From contig JAQURG010000031.1 of NCBI GenBank assembly GCA_028715725.1, positions 1-39,376 of the forward strand: a stretch of DNA of 39,376 nucleotides, given 5' to 3'. Position numbers and translations under genes: made by a program. Source of the DNA: Methylococcales bacterium (lineage in GTDB: Bacteria; Pseudomonadota; Gammaproteobacteria; Methylococcales; Methylomonadaceae). Positions 1-5,650 of this stretch are shown here, piece by piece. Positions within the stretch are counted from its first letter, which is position 1. Each line of letters begins with the position of its first letter. The notes beneath the pieces are model-generated. The model was not told where the DNA came from and made no database searches. It saw only the letters and a program-made list of their open reading frames with translations.

Positions 1-6
1 CTGACT

Positions 7-525
7 TTAACTCCAAGCCTGCGCCAGCATTTTAACCTTGTATCCAATCTTCCCGGCGTCAACTCTTTTTGATTCTCCTGATCCAATGCCAACCCCACAA
101 AGCGCTCATCGACGACAGCTTTGGATCGTTGAAATTGGTAACCTTCGGTAGCCCATGCGCCGCATTGTTTAAATTGCTCATATAAATAAATCATCGCATC
201 GGCAAATTCTACCGGATAGCTTTTTTGATTGCCCAGCCCATAAATGGCGACTATTTTACCGCTGAAATCTTGGTCTTCCAACTTCGGCAAAAACTCTTCC
301 CAACTTTCAGTTGCGTTGCCAGTCGATAAGCCGGGCAATTGGCCTTCGCCATAAGTAGGCGTGCCTAAAATCAGGGTTTCATACGCCAGCATATCAGTTA
401 TGTTGGCGTTGCGTATGTTCACCGGTTTGTCGGCAATAGCCGAACCCAATGTTGTTGCAATATCTTTTGCAATAACATTGGGTATTTCCGGTATCAGTTC
501 CAAAGAAAATACCTACTTTAGCGAT
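7..525 (-). pseudogene. nifF: Flavodoxin (nifF-type), broken
   Basis: A long-chain flavodoxin, the FMN electron carrier to nitrogenase reductase. The minus strand encodes the N-terminal phosphate loop (GIFFGTDTGNT), then in another frame NVIAKDIATTLG, LILGTPTYGEGQLPGLSTG, SWEEFLPKLEDQDFSGK and a FVGLALDQENQ tail close to Azotobacter-type NifF. Two frameshifts are seen: one at the GGG at 480-482 inside the FMN loop, and one near position 40 just before the C-terminal KMLAQAWS. There is also no ATG, GTG or TTG start: the codon where Met would stand (before AKVGIFF) reads ATC at 523-525. It lies 3' of grx-bolA, a placement also known from Azotobacter-like nif clusters. The family call is firm. 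Whether it is a true pseudogene or affected by sequence errors is open, but a lost start plus two shifts favours decay. Confidence 0.8.
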
Positions 526-604
526 AATTCCCCACTCAGCGACAAAGCCCGCTATTAAATTAAAAACCTTGTGTGACTGGCTCGCCGGCCGGAATAAAAG
601 TTTT

Positions 605-1216
605 TTAATGCTGTATTTGCAATAGTCCGGATTCCTTGCTTATCTGCCTGTCCAGCCATTCATCCGGGGTATAGGCCTTAACGCTGACGGCATGAAGCTT
701 TCCTGACGCCAAAGGTTCTTTTAACGTTGCCATAACCAGTTGCTGTTTTTTAACTAATGCCAAATCGCAAAATTGTGAGCTTAGAACGGTAATCGATAAA
801 TCACAGCCTTTGCCTGAAATTCTCACTTTTGCATCAGGAATGCCTTGTTGCACCAGTTGTTGAATATCTTGGGAGGTTAACTCTTTTGAGGGTTCTGTTT
901 TACTGAATGCAGCGGCTGTTAATAAAGGTAATAAACTGCCGTTATTGGACATTTCTTCAATAATGTCGCAGCCGCCGACCAGTTCGCCGTTAACGAACAG
1001 TTGCGGGTAGGTTGGCCAGTGAGAAATGCTCGGTAATTTTTCACGAATGAAAGGGGCTTCCAGTACATTGACATAGGCATAAGGAATCCTGGTTGCACCA
1101 AGAATACCTGCTGATTTGGCTGAAAATCCACACTGTGAATGAGTGGGTATGCCTTTCATATAAATAATGATGGGATTGGCGGTCAGTTGATGACGGATTT
1201 TATCTTCGGTTTTCAT
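605..1216 (-). CDS. Monothiol glutaredoxin-BolA fusion protein
   Basis: 203 residues and intact. Residues 1-105 are a Grx4/Grx5-type monothiol glutaredoxin with the CGFS active site at C29-S32, the HWPTYPQLFVNGELVGG segment and the GCDI end that binds glutathione. Residues from about 115 to 195 match a BolA domain (PDAKVRISGKGCDLSITVLS, then LHAVSVKAYTPDEW). CGFS glutaredoxins and BolA normally form a [2Fe-2S]-bridged heterodimer that moves or stores Fe-S clusters; here the partners are on one chain. It sits 73 bp downstream of clpX and before the flavodoxin remnant, so it was probably part of the nif accessory operon, serving Fe-S supply for nitrogenase. It is one of the few genes there that stays open, which suggests either recent decay of the neighbours or a general Fe-S role. 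Confidence 0.9.
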   Translation of the reverse strand: MKTEDKIRHQLTANPIIIYMKGIPTHSQCGFSAKSAGILGATRIPYAYVNVLEAPFIREKLPSISHWPTYPQLFVNGELVGGCDIIEEMSNNGSLLPLLTAAAFSKTEPSKELTSQDIQQLVQQGIPDAKVRISGKGCDLSITVLSSQFCDLALVKKQQLVMATLKEPLASGKLHAVSVKAYTPDEWLDRQISKESGLLQIQH

Positions 1217-1288
1217 AAGTTCCCCAGTGGTAATTTAAGGTTATTCGTGTAGAAGCATATTGTATGCAGCCTCATGACTTTATCAGCC

Positions 1289-2563
1289 CTATCCAGCCTG
1301 TTGCCTGAGCTTGATTTCATCTTTTTTAACCAATCTGATATCGCCTTCTCCCTTAATGACTTCAGCATCAACAATGCATTGCTCAATATCATCACAAGAA
1401 GGGATATCAAACATGGTTCTTCTGAGTATCTGCTCCATAATGCTCCGCAATCCGCGCGCTCCGGTTTCTCTCTCTATGGCTTTTTTGGCGATTTCAACCA
1501 GCGCGTCCTGCTCAAACTTCAGTTCCACGCCTTCATAGGCAAACAATTGCTGATACTGGCGAACCAGCGCATTTTTAGGCTCGGTTAAAACCTTGATTAA
1601 CGCCTCTATATCCAGAGGTTCTAGCGGAGCGAATACTGGAAAACGCCCGATAAACTCAGGGATAAGGCCAAATTTGCGCAGATCACTCGGTTGTGTGGCA
1701 TTGAGCATCGCTTCAAGTGCGGGCTTATTGGCAGGATTGTTCACTTCAGCATGAAATCCGATAGCGGAATTGGTAGGCACCAGGCGCTTTTCAACATGTT
1801 TTTCCAGACCGGGAAATGAACCGCCGGCAATGAACAGAATATTGCGCGTGTCAATGATGGTTTCACTGTCCTTGTTACGCTGGCCTTTTCCGGAAACCTT
1901 AACATGAGACCCTTCAACTAACCGGAGTAAAGCCTGTTGCACGCCTTCACCGGAAACATCACGGGTTCCGGTTTGCTGTTCCGGGCTGCGGGCGAGCTTG
2001 TCAATTTCATCCAGATAAACAATGCCCCATTCCGCATTGGCTATATTGCCTTGAGCGACATCCAGCAATCTGACCAGAATATTTTCTACATCATCGCCGA
2101 CGTAACCTGCCTGAGTCAGTGTTGTGGCGTCAGCGACCACAAACGGAACGCCAACAATTTTAGCCAGCGTGCTGGCTAGTAAGGTTTTACCCGTACCGGA
2201 CGGGCCTATTAATAGAATATTGGATTTGCCGATTTCAACATCTTTATCATACTCGCCCAGCCCGGAATCGCCGCTTTCATGCTTGAGCCGCTTGTAATGG
2301 TTGTAAACGGCGACCGACAGAATTTCCTTGGCCAAATCCTGACCAATAATGTATTGATCAAGATGCTGTTTTATTTTTGACGGGATAGGCAGTGGCCCCT
2401 GCATATCAGAAAGTTCTTTTTTCCGGCTCCAATTGCTGACAACCTGATTGGCTAATAAAACACAAGCCCCGCAGATAGTGCCGTCGCTGCCTGCAATCAA
2501 AGGGAGGGTAGGGGATCCCGCTATGCCGCAAAAGGAACAGTGTTTGATTTCTTTATCGCTCAT
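1289..2563 (-). CDS. clpX: ClpX-type AAA+ unfoldase, nif-associated paralogue
   Basis: 424 residues, the full family length. An N-terminal C4 zinc finger has C9, C12, C31 and C34. Walker A is GPSGTGKT at 120-127, followed by the GYVG pore loop, Walker B (IVYLDEID) and a sensor-2 region (ETGARGLRSIMEQILRR). The IGF loop that docks onto ClpP is kept (AIGFHAE). The substrate-gripping RKH loop of housekeeping ClpX is replaced by GKGQRNKDSE, so substrate choice probably differs. A clpX paralogue directly after nifM is characteristic of Azotobacter-like nif clusters (clpX2), and the first ORF upstream here is a nifM remnant. The ATG is preceded by a GAGGAATT ribosome site. A housekeeping ClpX with ClpP and Lon neighbours is unlikely, because neither is here. 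Confidence 0.92.
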   Translation of the reverse strand: MSDKEIKHCSFCGIAGSPTLPLIAGSDGTICGACVLLANQVVSNWSRKKELSDMQGPLPIPSKIKQHLDQYIIGQDLAKEILSVAVYNHYKRLKHESGDSGLGEYDKDVEIGKSNILLIGPSGTGKTLLASTLAKIVGVPFVVADATTLTQAGYVGDDVENILVRLLDVAQGNIANAEWGIVYLDEIDKLARSPEQQTGTRDVSGEGVQQALLRLVEGSHVKVSGKGQRNKDSETIIDTRNILFIAGGSFPGLEKHVEKRLVPTNSAIGFHAEVNNPANKPALEAMLNATQPSDLRKFGLIPEFIGRFPVFAPLEPLDIEALIKVLTEPKNALVRQYQQLFAYEGVELKFEQDALVEIAKKAIERETGARGLRSIMEQILRRTMFDIPSCDDIEQCIVDAEVIKGEGDIRLVKKDEIKLRQQAG

Positions 2564-2692
2564 GGATAATTCCTCGGATCACTGGGATGATAAACTGGCT
2601 AACCATGCACGCTGGCAAGTTCGCCGCGTGCGTGCATTCATTATTTGACGTATTTTCGGCGTCGCTTCGTGGATCGATAAAGTTTTCGCTTT

Positions 2693-3008
2693 TTATATTT
2701 GTTGGCATAAAACCAGGTGGAAACCGATTTCCGACTCGACAATTTCACTGATTTCTCCGGCTTTTATACTAAAAAGCGCTGCGTCCAGTTCCGGACATAG
2801 CTTGCCTCGCGGCACTATGCCTGATACACCGCCTTGAAGCGCAGTCGGACATTCAGAATGCTTTAGCGCCAGTTCTTTTTGGAAACAGGATATTGCCCTG
2901 AATTCCCAAATCAATAGTGCAAATAACCTGGTCTCTGGATTCAAAGCGGCTGGGATTCCAGGATTCGTCCGTACCGATCAGTTCTTCCATTTCTTCTTCA
3001 AAACTCAT
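2693..3008 (-). pseudogene. nifW/nifZ/nifM deletion chimera
   Basis: Three nif genes appear compressed into about 316 bp. A GGAG site precedes ATG at 3006-3008, opening with SFEEEMEEL, which resembles the start of NifW. It runs straight into LIGTDESWNPSRFESRDQV, the second half of NifZ (compare the EELI..W.P.RFEFRDKV pattern). After QGN, a one-base shift near 2890-2905 leads into KELALKHSECPTALQGG and GFHLVLCQQI, the last ~65 residues of NifM, a parvulin-type prolyl isomerase needed for Fe protein. NifM is normally near 290 residues, so almost all of it is missing. The order W-Z-M followed by clpX matches Azotobacter-like clusters. The Z and M parts are firm; the NifW part rests on about nine residues. 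Confidence 0.72.
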
Positions 3009-3024
3009 GGTTTTTCTCCGGTAA

Positions 3025-3135
3025 TTAAACGGGACCAACTAAAGAGGCATCCTGAGTTAAAAGATATATTGCCAGAATAATAAAAGCCGTTAAAGCAATG
3101 AGAGTCAGTACTGAGTCAGCTATACCTTTAAACAT
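3025..3135 (-). CDS. Small single-span membrane protein in nif cluster
   Basis: 36 codons (ATG 3133-3135, stop 3025-3027). It begins MFKGIADSVLTLIALTAFI and continues as one hydrophobic span (IILAIYLL) with a short polar tail. CGGAG is well placed 7 bases before the ATG. It lies between the TPR-like gene and the nifW/Z/M remnant on the same strand, with its stop 17 bases before the next start. I do not recognise a family. The clean ribosome site and membrane span argue that it is or was translated. It could also be a chance ORF in decayed sequence. Confidence 0.45.
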   Translation of the reverse strand: MFKGIADSVLTLIALTAFIILAIYLLTQDASLVGPV

Positions 3136-3312
3136 GGTCTTGCTCCGATAATAAAAATTGTGTAACTGTTCAGCTTATTTGGAAATCCAAGCTTAAAGAT
3201 CGTAGTCCCTTCTCCCACAGGATGAACAATATGCCTTTTCATCCTCCAACTCTCCCGGCACCTGCTAAAGAACCTACTGTTGGTGCTCATCGGGAAAAGG
3301 CTTCTTTGCGCT
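3136..3312 (-). other. Decayed spacer, no clear gene
   Basis: Between the small membrane ORF and the TPR-like gene. A minus-strand reading with RHIVHPVGEGTTIF and KLGFPNKLNSYTIF looks protein-like but has no supporting start or family match that I know. It may be another shredded nif accessory gene. Confidence 0.3.
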
Positions 3313-3836
3313 TCATTCTGAATAGTTACCCAATTTTGTGTCATTATTTTTACGCTTAATAACCAATTCCAGCAAGCCTTTTGCACCGATTCGGTCTTTG
3401 CTATCCAATTTCACCAGTTTTCAAAAATGCACTGGCTTATATCCAGATACTCCAAACGCATGTTTAAAAATCCGATAGCTTTTAATGTAAACAGATATAG
3501 CCTGACTTGAGTGAGTGAATGCGCGGGTGCGTTATTAATATGGCTGAGTTGCAAATCGCGCCAGTCCTCGGGAAATCCGATTAAAGTTCTTATCACAGCC
3601 AGGGCTTTAAGAGTTGCATTGAGGGCATCTTCGAGCCGATGCTGGTAATAAAATAAACGGTTCAGGGCAATTAATACGTTCAACGATTCAGGCGCGAGAA
3701 AATAGGCTTTTAATAAAGGCAGTTCGGCATTGCCTGTGGCATAATTTTCTGATGCATTTGCAATCATTTCTTTAACCCCCACCACATCAGGTTCTTCAAA
3801 ATACAACCCTTGTGCTTCAAAATTCAACAGATCCAT
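3313..3836 (-). pseudogene. TPR-like nif-cluster protein, one frameshift
   Basis: Helical-repeat protein starting MDLLNFEAQGLYFEEPDVVG, with TPR-like pairs (LLKAYFLAPESLNVLIALN, LFYYQHRLEDALNATLKAL, FLNMRLEYLDISQCIFE). The frame closes at 3411. Adding one A to the A4 run (T4 on +, 3418-3421) would restore KLVKLDSKDRIGAKGLLELV and a stop at 3313-3315, giving about 174 residues. Its ATG directly abuts the cysE stop (3837-3839), so it belonged to the same operon. TPR-like proteins of this kind occur in nif clusters of Azotobacter and methanotrophs; their role is not established. Alternatively the shift is a sequencing error and the gene is intact. Confidence 0.6.
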
Positions 3837-4135
3837 TTAACCCCTCGCCGCCAGTTTAACCGGACTTTCTTTTCTCGGAATGCAGACGCTTTCGGCTGCT
3901 TCACAATTATCACAACTTTCCTCGGCCGCTATTGCGCTTCCAGTTCATCAATCCTCTCGATCAGACCGGAAATGGCTTTTCCTACAGAATCGGGAACCAG
4001 ATGGTGATCCAGATCAATGCCATGCCGATTTTGTATTTTCGTGCCTTTAGTTTGAATCACGCGTTCCGGAATACCGCTACCGTGCAACAAGGCGGCACAT
4101 CCTTGACTACCACTGAATTGGCCACGGGGCCGTTA
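3837..4135 (-). pseudogene. cysE: Serine O-acetyltransferase C-terminal fragment
   Basis: The last ~95 codons of a CysE-type acetyltransferase, which makes O-acetylserine for cysteine supplied to NifS. The sequence NSVVVKDVPPCCTVAG is the typical end of the left-handed beta-helix. After a one-base shift near 4074 it continues GIPERVIQTKGT, then HGIDLDHHLVPDSVGKAI and LIERIDELEAQ. Another shift (AA for AAA) leads to a polar tail ending VKLAARG at a TAA beside the next start. The N-terminal ~200 residues are absent; upstream sequence passes within a few codons into the NifS C terminus. The nifS-(nifV)-cysE order matches Azotobacter-like clusters, so a deletion removed nifV (if it was present) and most of cysE. 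Confidence 0.75.
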
Positions 4136-4356
4136 CCTTCCGATAGGGCGATAACTTGCGCAAAGTGGCCACCATACCCCGGCATCACTTCCAGGACTTT
4201 ATCCACTTCCGCCATCGTGTTATCGCGCGAGAAAGAAAAACGGATCGTGCCGTGCGCAGCAGTGTAAGGAATATCCATCGCCCGCATGACATGAGAAGGT
4301 TCCAAAGAACCTGAAGTACATGCCGAACCGCTCGATGCCGCAATACCCGCTTTATT
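4136..4356 (-). pseudogene. nifS: NifS cysteine desulfurase, C-terminal fragment
   Basis: Minus strand encodes NKAGIAASSGSACTSGSLEP followed by SHVMRAMDIPYTAAHGTIRF. This is the NifS loop bearing the catalytic cysteine (SGSACTSGS) that forms the persulfide used in Fe-S assembly. A one-base insertion in the C4 run (4177-4180 on +) is needed to read on to MVATLRKLSPY, after which it merges into cysE. It begins exactly at the 10-bp repeat 4347-4356. The preceding part of NifS lies on the opposite strand at 4886-5034, ending LMLLNKA, so the gene was cut by an inversion. Confidence 0.85.
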
Positions 4357-4664
4357 GCCAACTCGAAAATACCTCCGCCGGTTTGCGGATAGAAGTAACC
4401 GACGACGGCTGTTCTGGTTATCAATACGGATTGAAACTCGAAGGCAGCCATACGCTCGAAAATACCGTCATCAATTGCGGTGACGTAAAAGTATTTATTG
4501 ATCCTGACAGCATGCCGAGACTGGACGGCATGTTAATTGATTTTCTCGACAGCACTGACGGTTCAGGGTTCAAATTTACCAACCCTAATGCGGCTAAAAG
4601 TTGCGCTTGCGGTACTTCGTTTAATACCAGTACTGAAGGAACCGAAACTAAAACCTGTTCTTAA
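4357..4664 (+). pseudogene. iscA: IscA/HesB-type Fe-S carrier, C-terminal part (inverted)
   Basis: A-type carrier of the nif cluster. Plus strand reads LENTSAGLRIEVTDDGCSGY, then YGLKLEG, DVKVFIDPDS and FTNPNAAKSCACGTSF. The three conserved cysteines are present: one in GCSG, two in SCACG. The N-terminal ~16 residues (MITLTEK.INAVGRFI) are on the other strand at 5025-5071. One base is missing at the join (CC for CCC), and another in the N-terminal part, so even after re-inversion the frame would be broken twice. IscA-nif normally leads the iscA-nifU-nifS operon, as here. Confidence 0.82.
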
Positions 4665-4695
4665 CGAACCAGCAAACCTAATTCGAGGAAAAAGT

Positions 4696-4885
4696 TATGT
4701 GGGACTATTCAGATAAAGTTGGCGAGGTAGAACTGGTTGAGGTTATCGGCAATACCCCCCTATGTCAATATGACCGGAGCCTGCAACGGTTGCCGGATGG
4801 CCGCGATGACGGTTGCGGGCATTGAACAGAGCTTGATGGAAGTGATGGGCGAATTCATTAAAGTTGTGCCGGCATCGGAAATGGC
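4696..4885 (+). pseudogene. nifU: NifU scaffold with large internal deletion (inverted)
   Basis: A GAGG site precedes the start codon of MWDYSDKV, the signature NifU N terminus. The sequence then jumps to GEVELVEVIGNT, and after an extra C in the C6 run (near 4755-4760) to YVNMTGACNGCRMAAMTVAG and MEVMGEFIKVVPASEMAKLV. That is the C-terminal NFU domain with its CxxC cluster site (CNGC). The catalytic U-type domain and the central [2Fe-2S] domain, roughly 200 residues, are gone. The join (DKV to GEVEL) fits deletion between short repeats. The reading then passes in frame into a NifS fragment. Confidence 0.82.
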
Positions 4886-5024
4886 GAAACTGGTCAATAT
4901 AGAGAAGGCATTACCGAACAGATTGGGCATTTTTTTTGTAACCGGCGATATGCACAACCGCTTGCCGAACACCACTGATATACCTTTCGAATACATCGAA
5001 GTCGAGTCGATTCTAATGCTGTTG
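4886..5024 (+). pseudogene. nifS: NifS middle fragment fused to NifU (inverted)
   Basis: Continuing in frame from the NifU end (AKLV), the plus strand reads IEKALPNRLGIFFVTGD, then NRLPNTTDIPFEYIE and ILMLLNKA. This is the stretch just before the catalytic loop of NifS. The first ~300 residues of NifS, including the PLP-binding lysine region, are missing. The remaining C terminus is on the minus strand at 4136-4356. Confidence 0.8.
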
Positions 5025-5071
5025 AATAAAGCGGCCGACAGCGTTAATGGCTTTTCTGTTAATGTAATCAT
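5025..5071 (-). pseudogene. iscA: IscA N-terminal fragment
   Basis: From ATG 5069-5071 the minus strand encodes MITLTEK, and after adding one G continues AINAVGRFI up to the inversion repeat. An alternative ATG at 5076-5078, better placed after the GGAGAG ribosome site, reads MKNDYINRKAINAVGRF with no shift. MITLT is the usual IscA opening, so a base has probably been lost. It is the first gene behind the sigma-54 promoter at 5121-5136. Confidence 0.75.
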
Positions 5072-5120
5072 TCTTCATGCTCTCTCCTGAATGTGTGGCA
5101 TCGTTCTTGTTAATACTTAT

Positions 5121-5136
5121 AGCAACCTGTATGCCA
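5121..5136 (-). promoter_or_regulatory. Sigma-54 (-24/-12) promoter of iscA-nifU-nifS
   Basis: The minus strand reads TGGCATACAGGTTGCT. GG and GC are separated by 10 bases, and it matches the consensus TGGCAC-N5-TTGC at all but one position. It lies 43 bases upstream of the nearer iscA start. NifA/RpoN control is usual for such operons. A NifA site (TGT-N10-ACA) is only approximate: TGT-N10-ACG at about 5190-5205 on this strand. Confidence 0.75.
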
Positions 5137-5222
5137 TTTTTTAATTTATTAATTAATGCCTTGTTTAATAAAGAGTTAATGAAACATTCGTACAATAGTC
5201 AACATCGTTTAAACAGTTTCAA

Positions 5223-5246
5223 TTACACAATCAGCTGACAATGTAA
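5223..5246. promoter_or_regulatory. Dyad between divergent nif genes
   Basis: Imperfect 24-bp palindrome with TTACA and TGTAA ends around a perfect CAGCTG centre, 28 bases before the nifZ-like start. It may be an operator for the divergent genes. No known regulator is assigned. Confidence 0.3.
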
Positions 5247-5274
5247 GGTTTACTACAAAAAGAGGAGATACAAG

Positions 5275-5538
5275 ATGAATATAGAAGATTTAGATATCGG
5301 TGATGTCGTTTACGCAGCCAGGACGATTACTGCCGATGGCTCAGTACCGGGTGGAGCCGAAGGCGAAATATTAGCCGAAACCGGAACTCGCGGAGTCATT
5401 GCCATGATCGGGCATGTGGAAGAGGAACCGGATCGCAGCGTTTTTCTAGTGCGTTTTGAAGATAAGGATATGAATCTGGGGAATCCGGTCGGCTGCTGGG
5501 TTGAAGATTTGGCTATAGAGCCCAAGAGGGTAAATTAA
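5275..5538 (+). CDS. nifZ: NifZ-family protein
   Basis: 87 residues, transcribed away from the decayed cluster, with a strong AGAGGAGA ribosome site 6-7 bases before ATG. The sequence has the NifZ-type small beta-barrel: IGDVVYAARTI, GTRGVIAMIGHVEEEPDR, VFLVRFE, and the closing VGCWVEDLAIEP. NifZ takes part in P-cluster maturation of the MoFe protein. Its length is about half that of two-repeat NifZ proteins, so it may be a single-domain paralogue. It is intact, unlike the nifZ remnant at 2900-3000. Family fairly sure; exact role in this organism is inferred. Confidence 0.7.
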   Translation: MNIEDLDIGDVVYAARTITADGSVPGGAEGEILAETGTRGVIAMIGHVEEEPDRSVFLVRFEDKDMNLGNPVGCWVEDLAIEPKRVN

Positions 5539-5575
5539 CTGAAAGTGCGCCATCAACTTGGAATGGAAATTCACA

Positions 5576-5629
5576 GGAGCGACGATCTTGTCGCGATTAA
5601 GGTCATCGTCAAGACGCGGGCGTCGCTCC
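5576..5629. repeat. REP-like palindromic repeat
   Basis: GGAGCGACG at 5576-5584 pairs with CGTCGCTCC at 5621-5629, with a second GTCGCGATT-type arm inside. Such GC-rich palindromes with GGAGCGAC ends are typical intergenic REP elements of gammaproteobacteria. It falls between nifZ and the SagB gene and could act as a transcript 3' end. An upstream-extended reading of the SagB gene from 5558 would translate this repeat, which is why the ATG at 5651 is preferred. Confidence 0.55.
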
Positions 5630-5650
5630 TACCACACTATTCAACTCATT

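Larger units (their letters stand above)
4347..5034. repeat. Inverted segment bounded by 10-bp inverted repeat
   Basis: CCGCTTTATT at 4347-4356 and its complement AATAAAGCGG at 5025-5034. Everything between them is flipped relative to the rest of the minus-strand nif cluster. Flipping it back joins iscA (VGRFI | A-LENTSAGLRIEV) and nifS (LMLLNKA | GIAASSGSACTSGS). Both breakpoints fall precisely on the repeat, so inversion by short-homology recombination or template switching is the simple explanation. Confidence 0.85.

Noticed and set aside
4320-4664. Complete 114-residue ORF starting MPNRSMPQYPLYCQ
   Set aside because: The first 14 residues are antisense nifS sequence left of the inversion breakpoint; only the IscA part from about 4357 is real.
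5558-5650. 31-residue N-terminal extension of the SagB-type gene
   Set aside because: It translates the REP-like palindrome and has no ribosome site; the ATG at 5651 gives the family-typical start.
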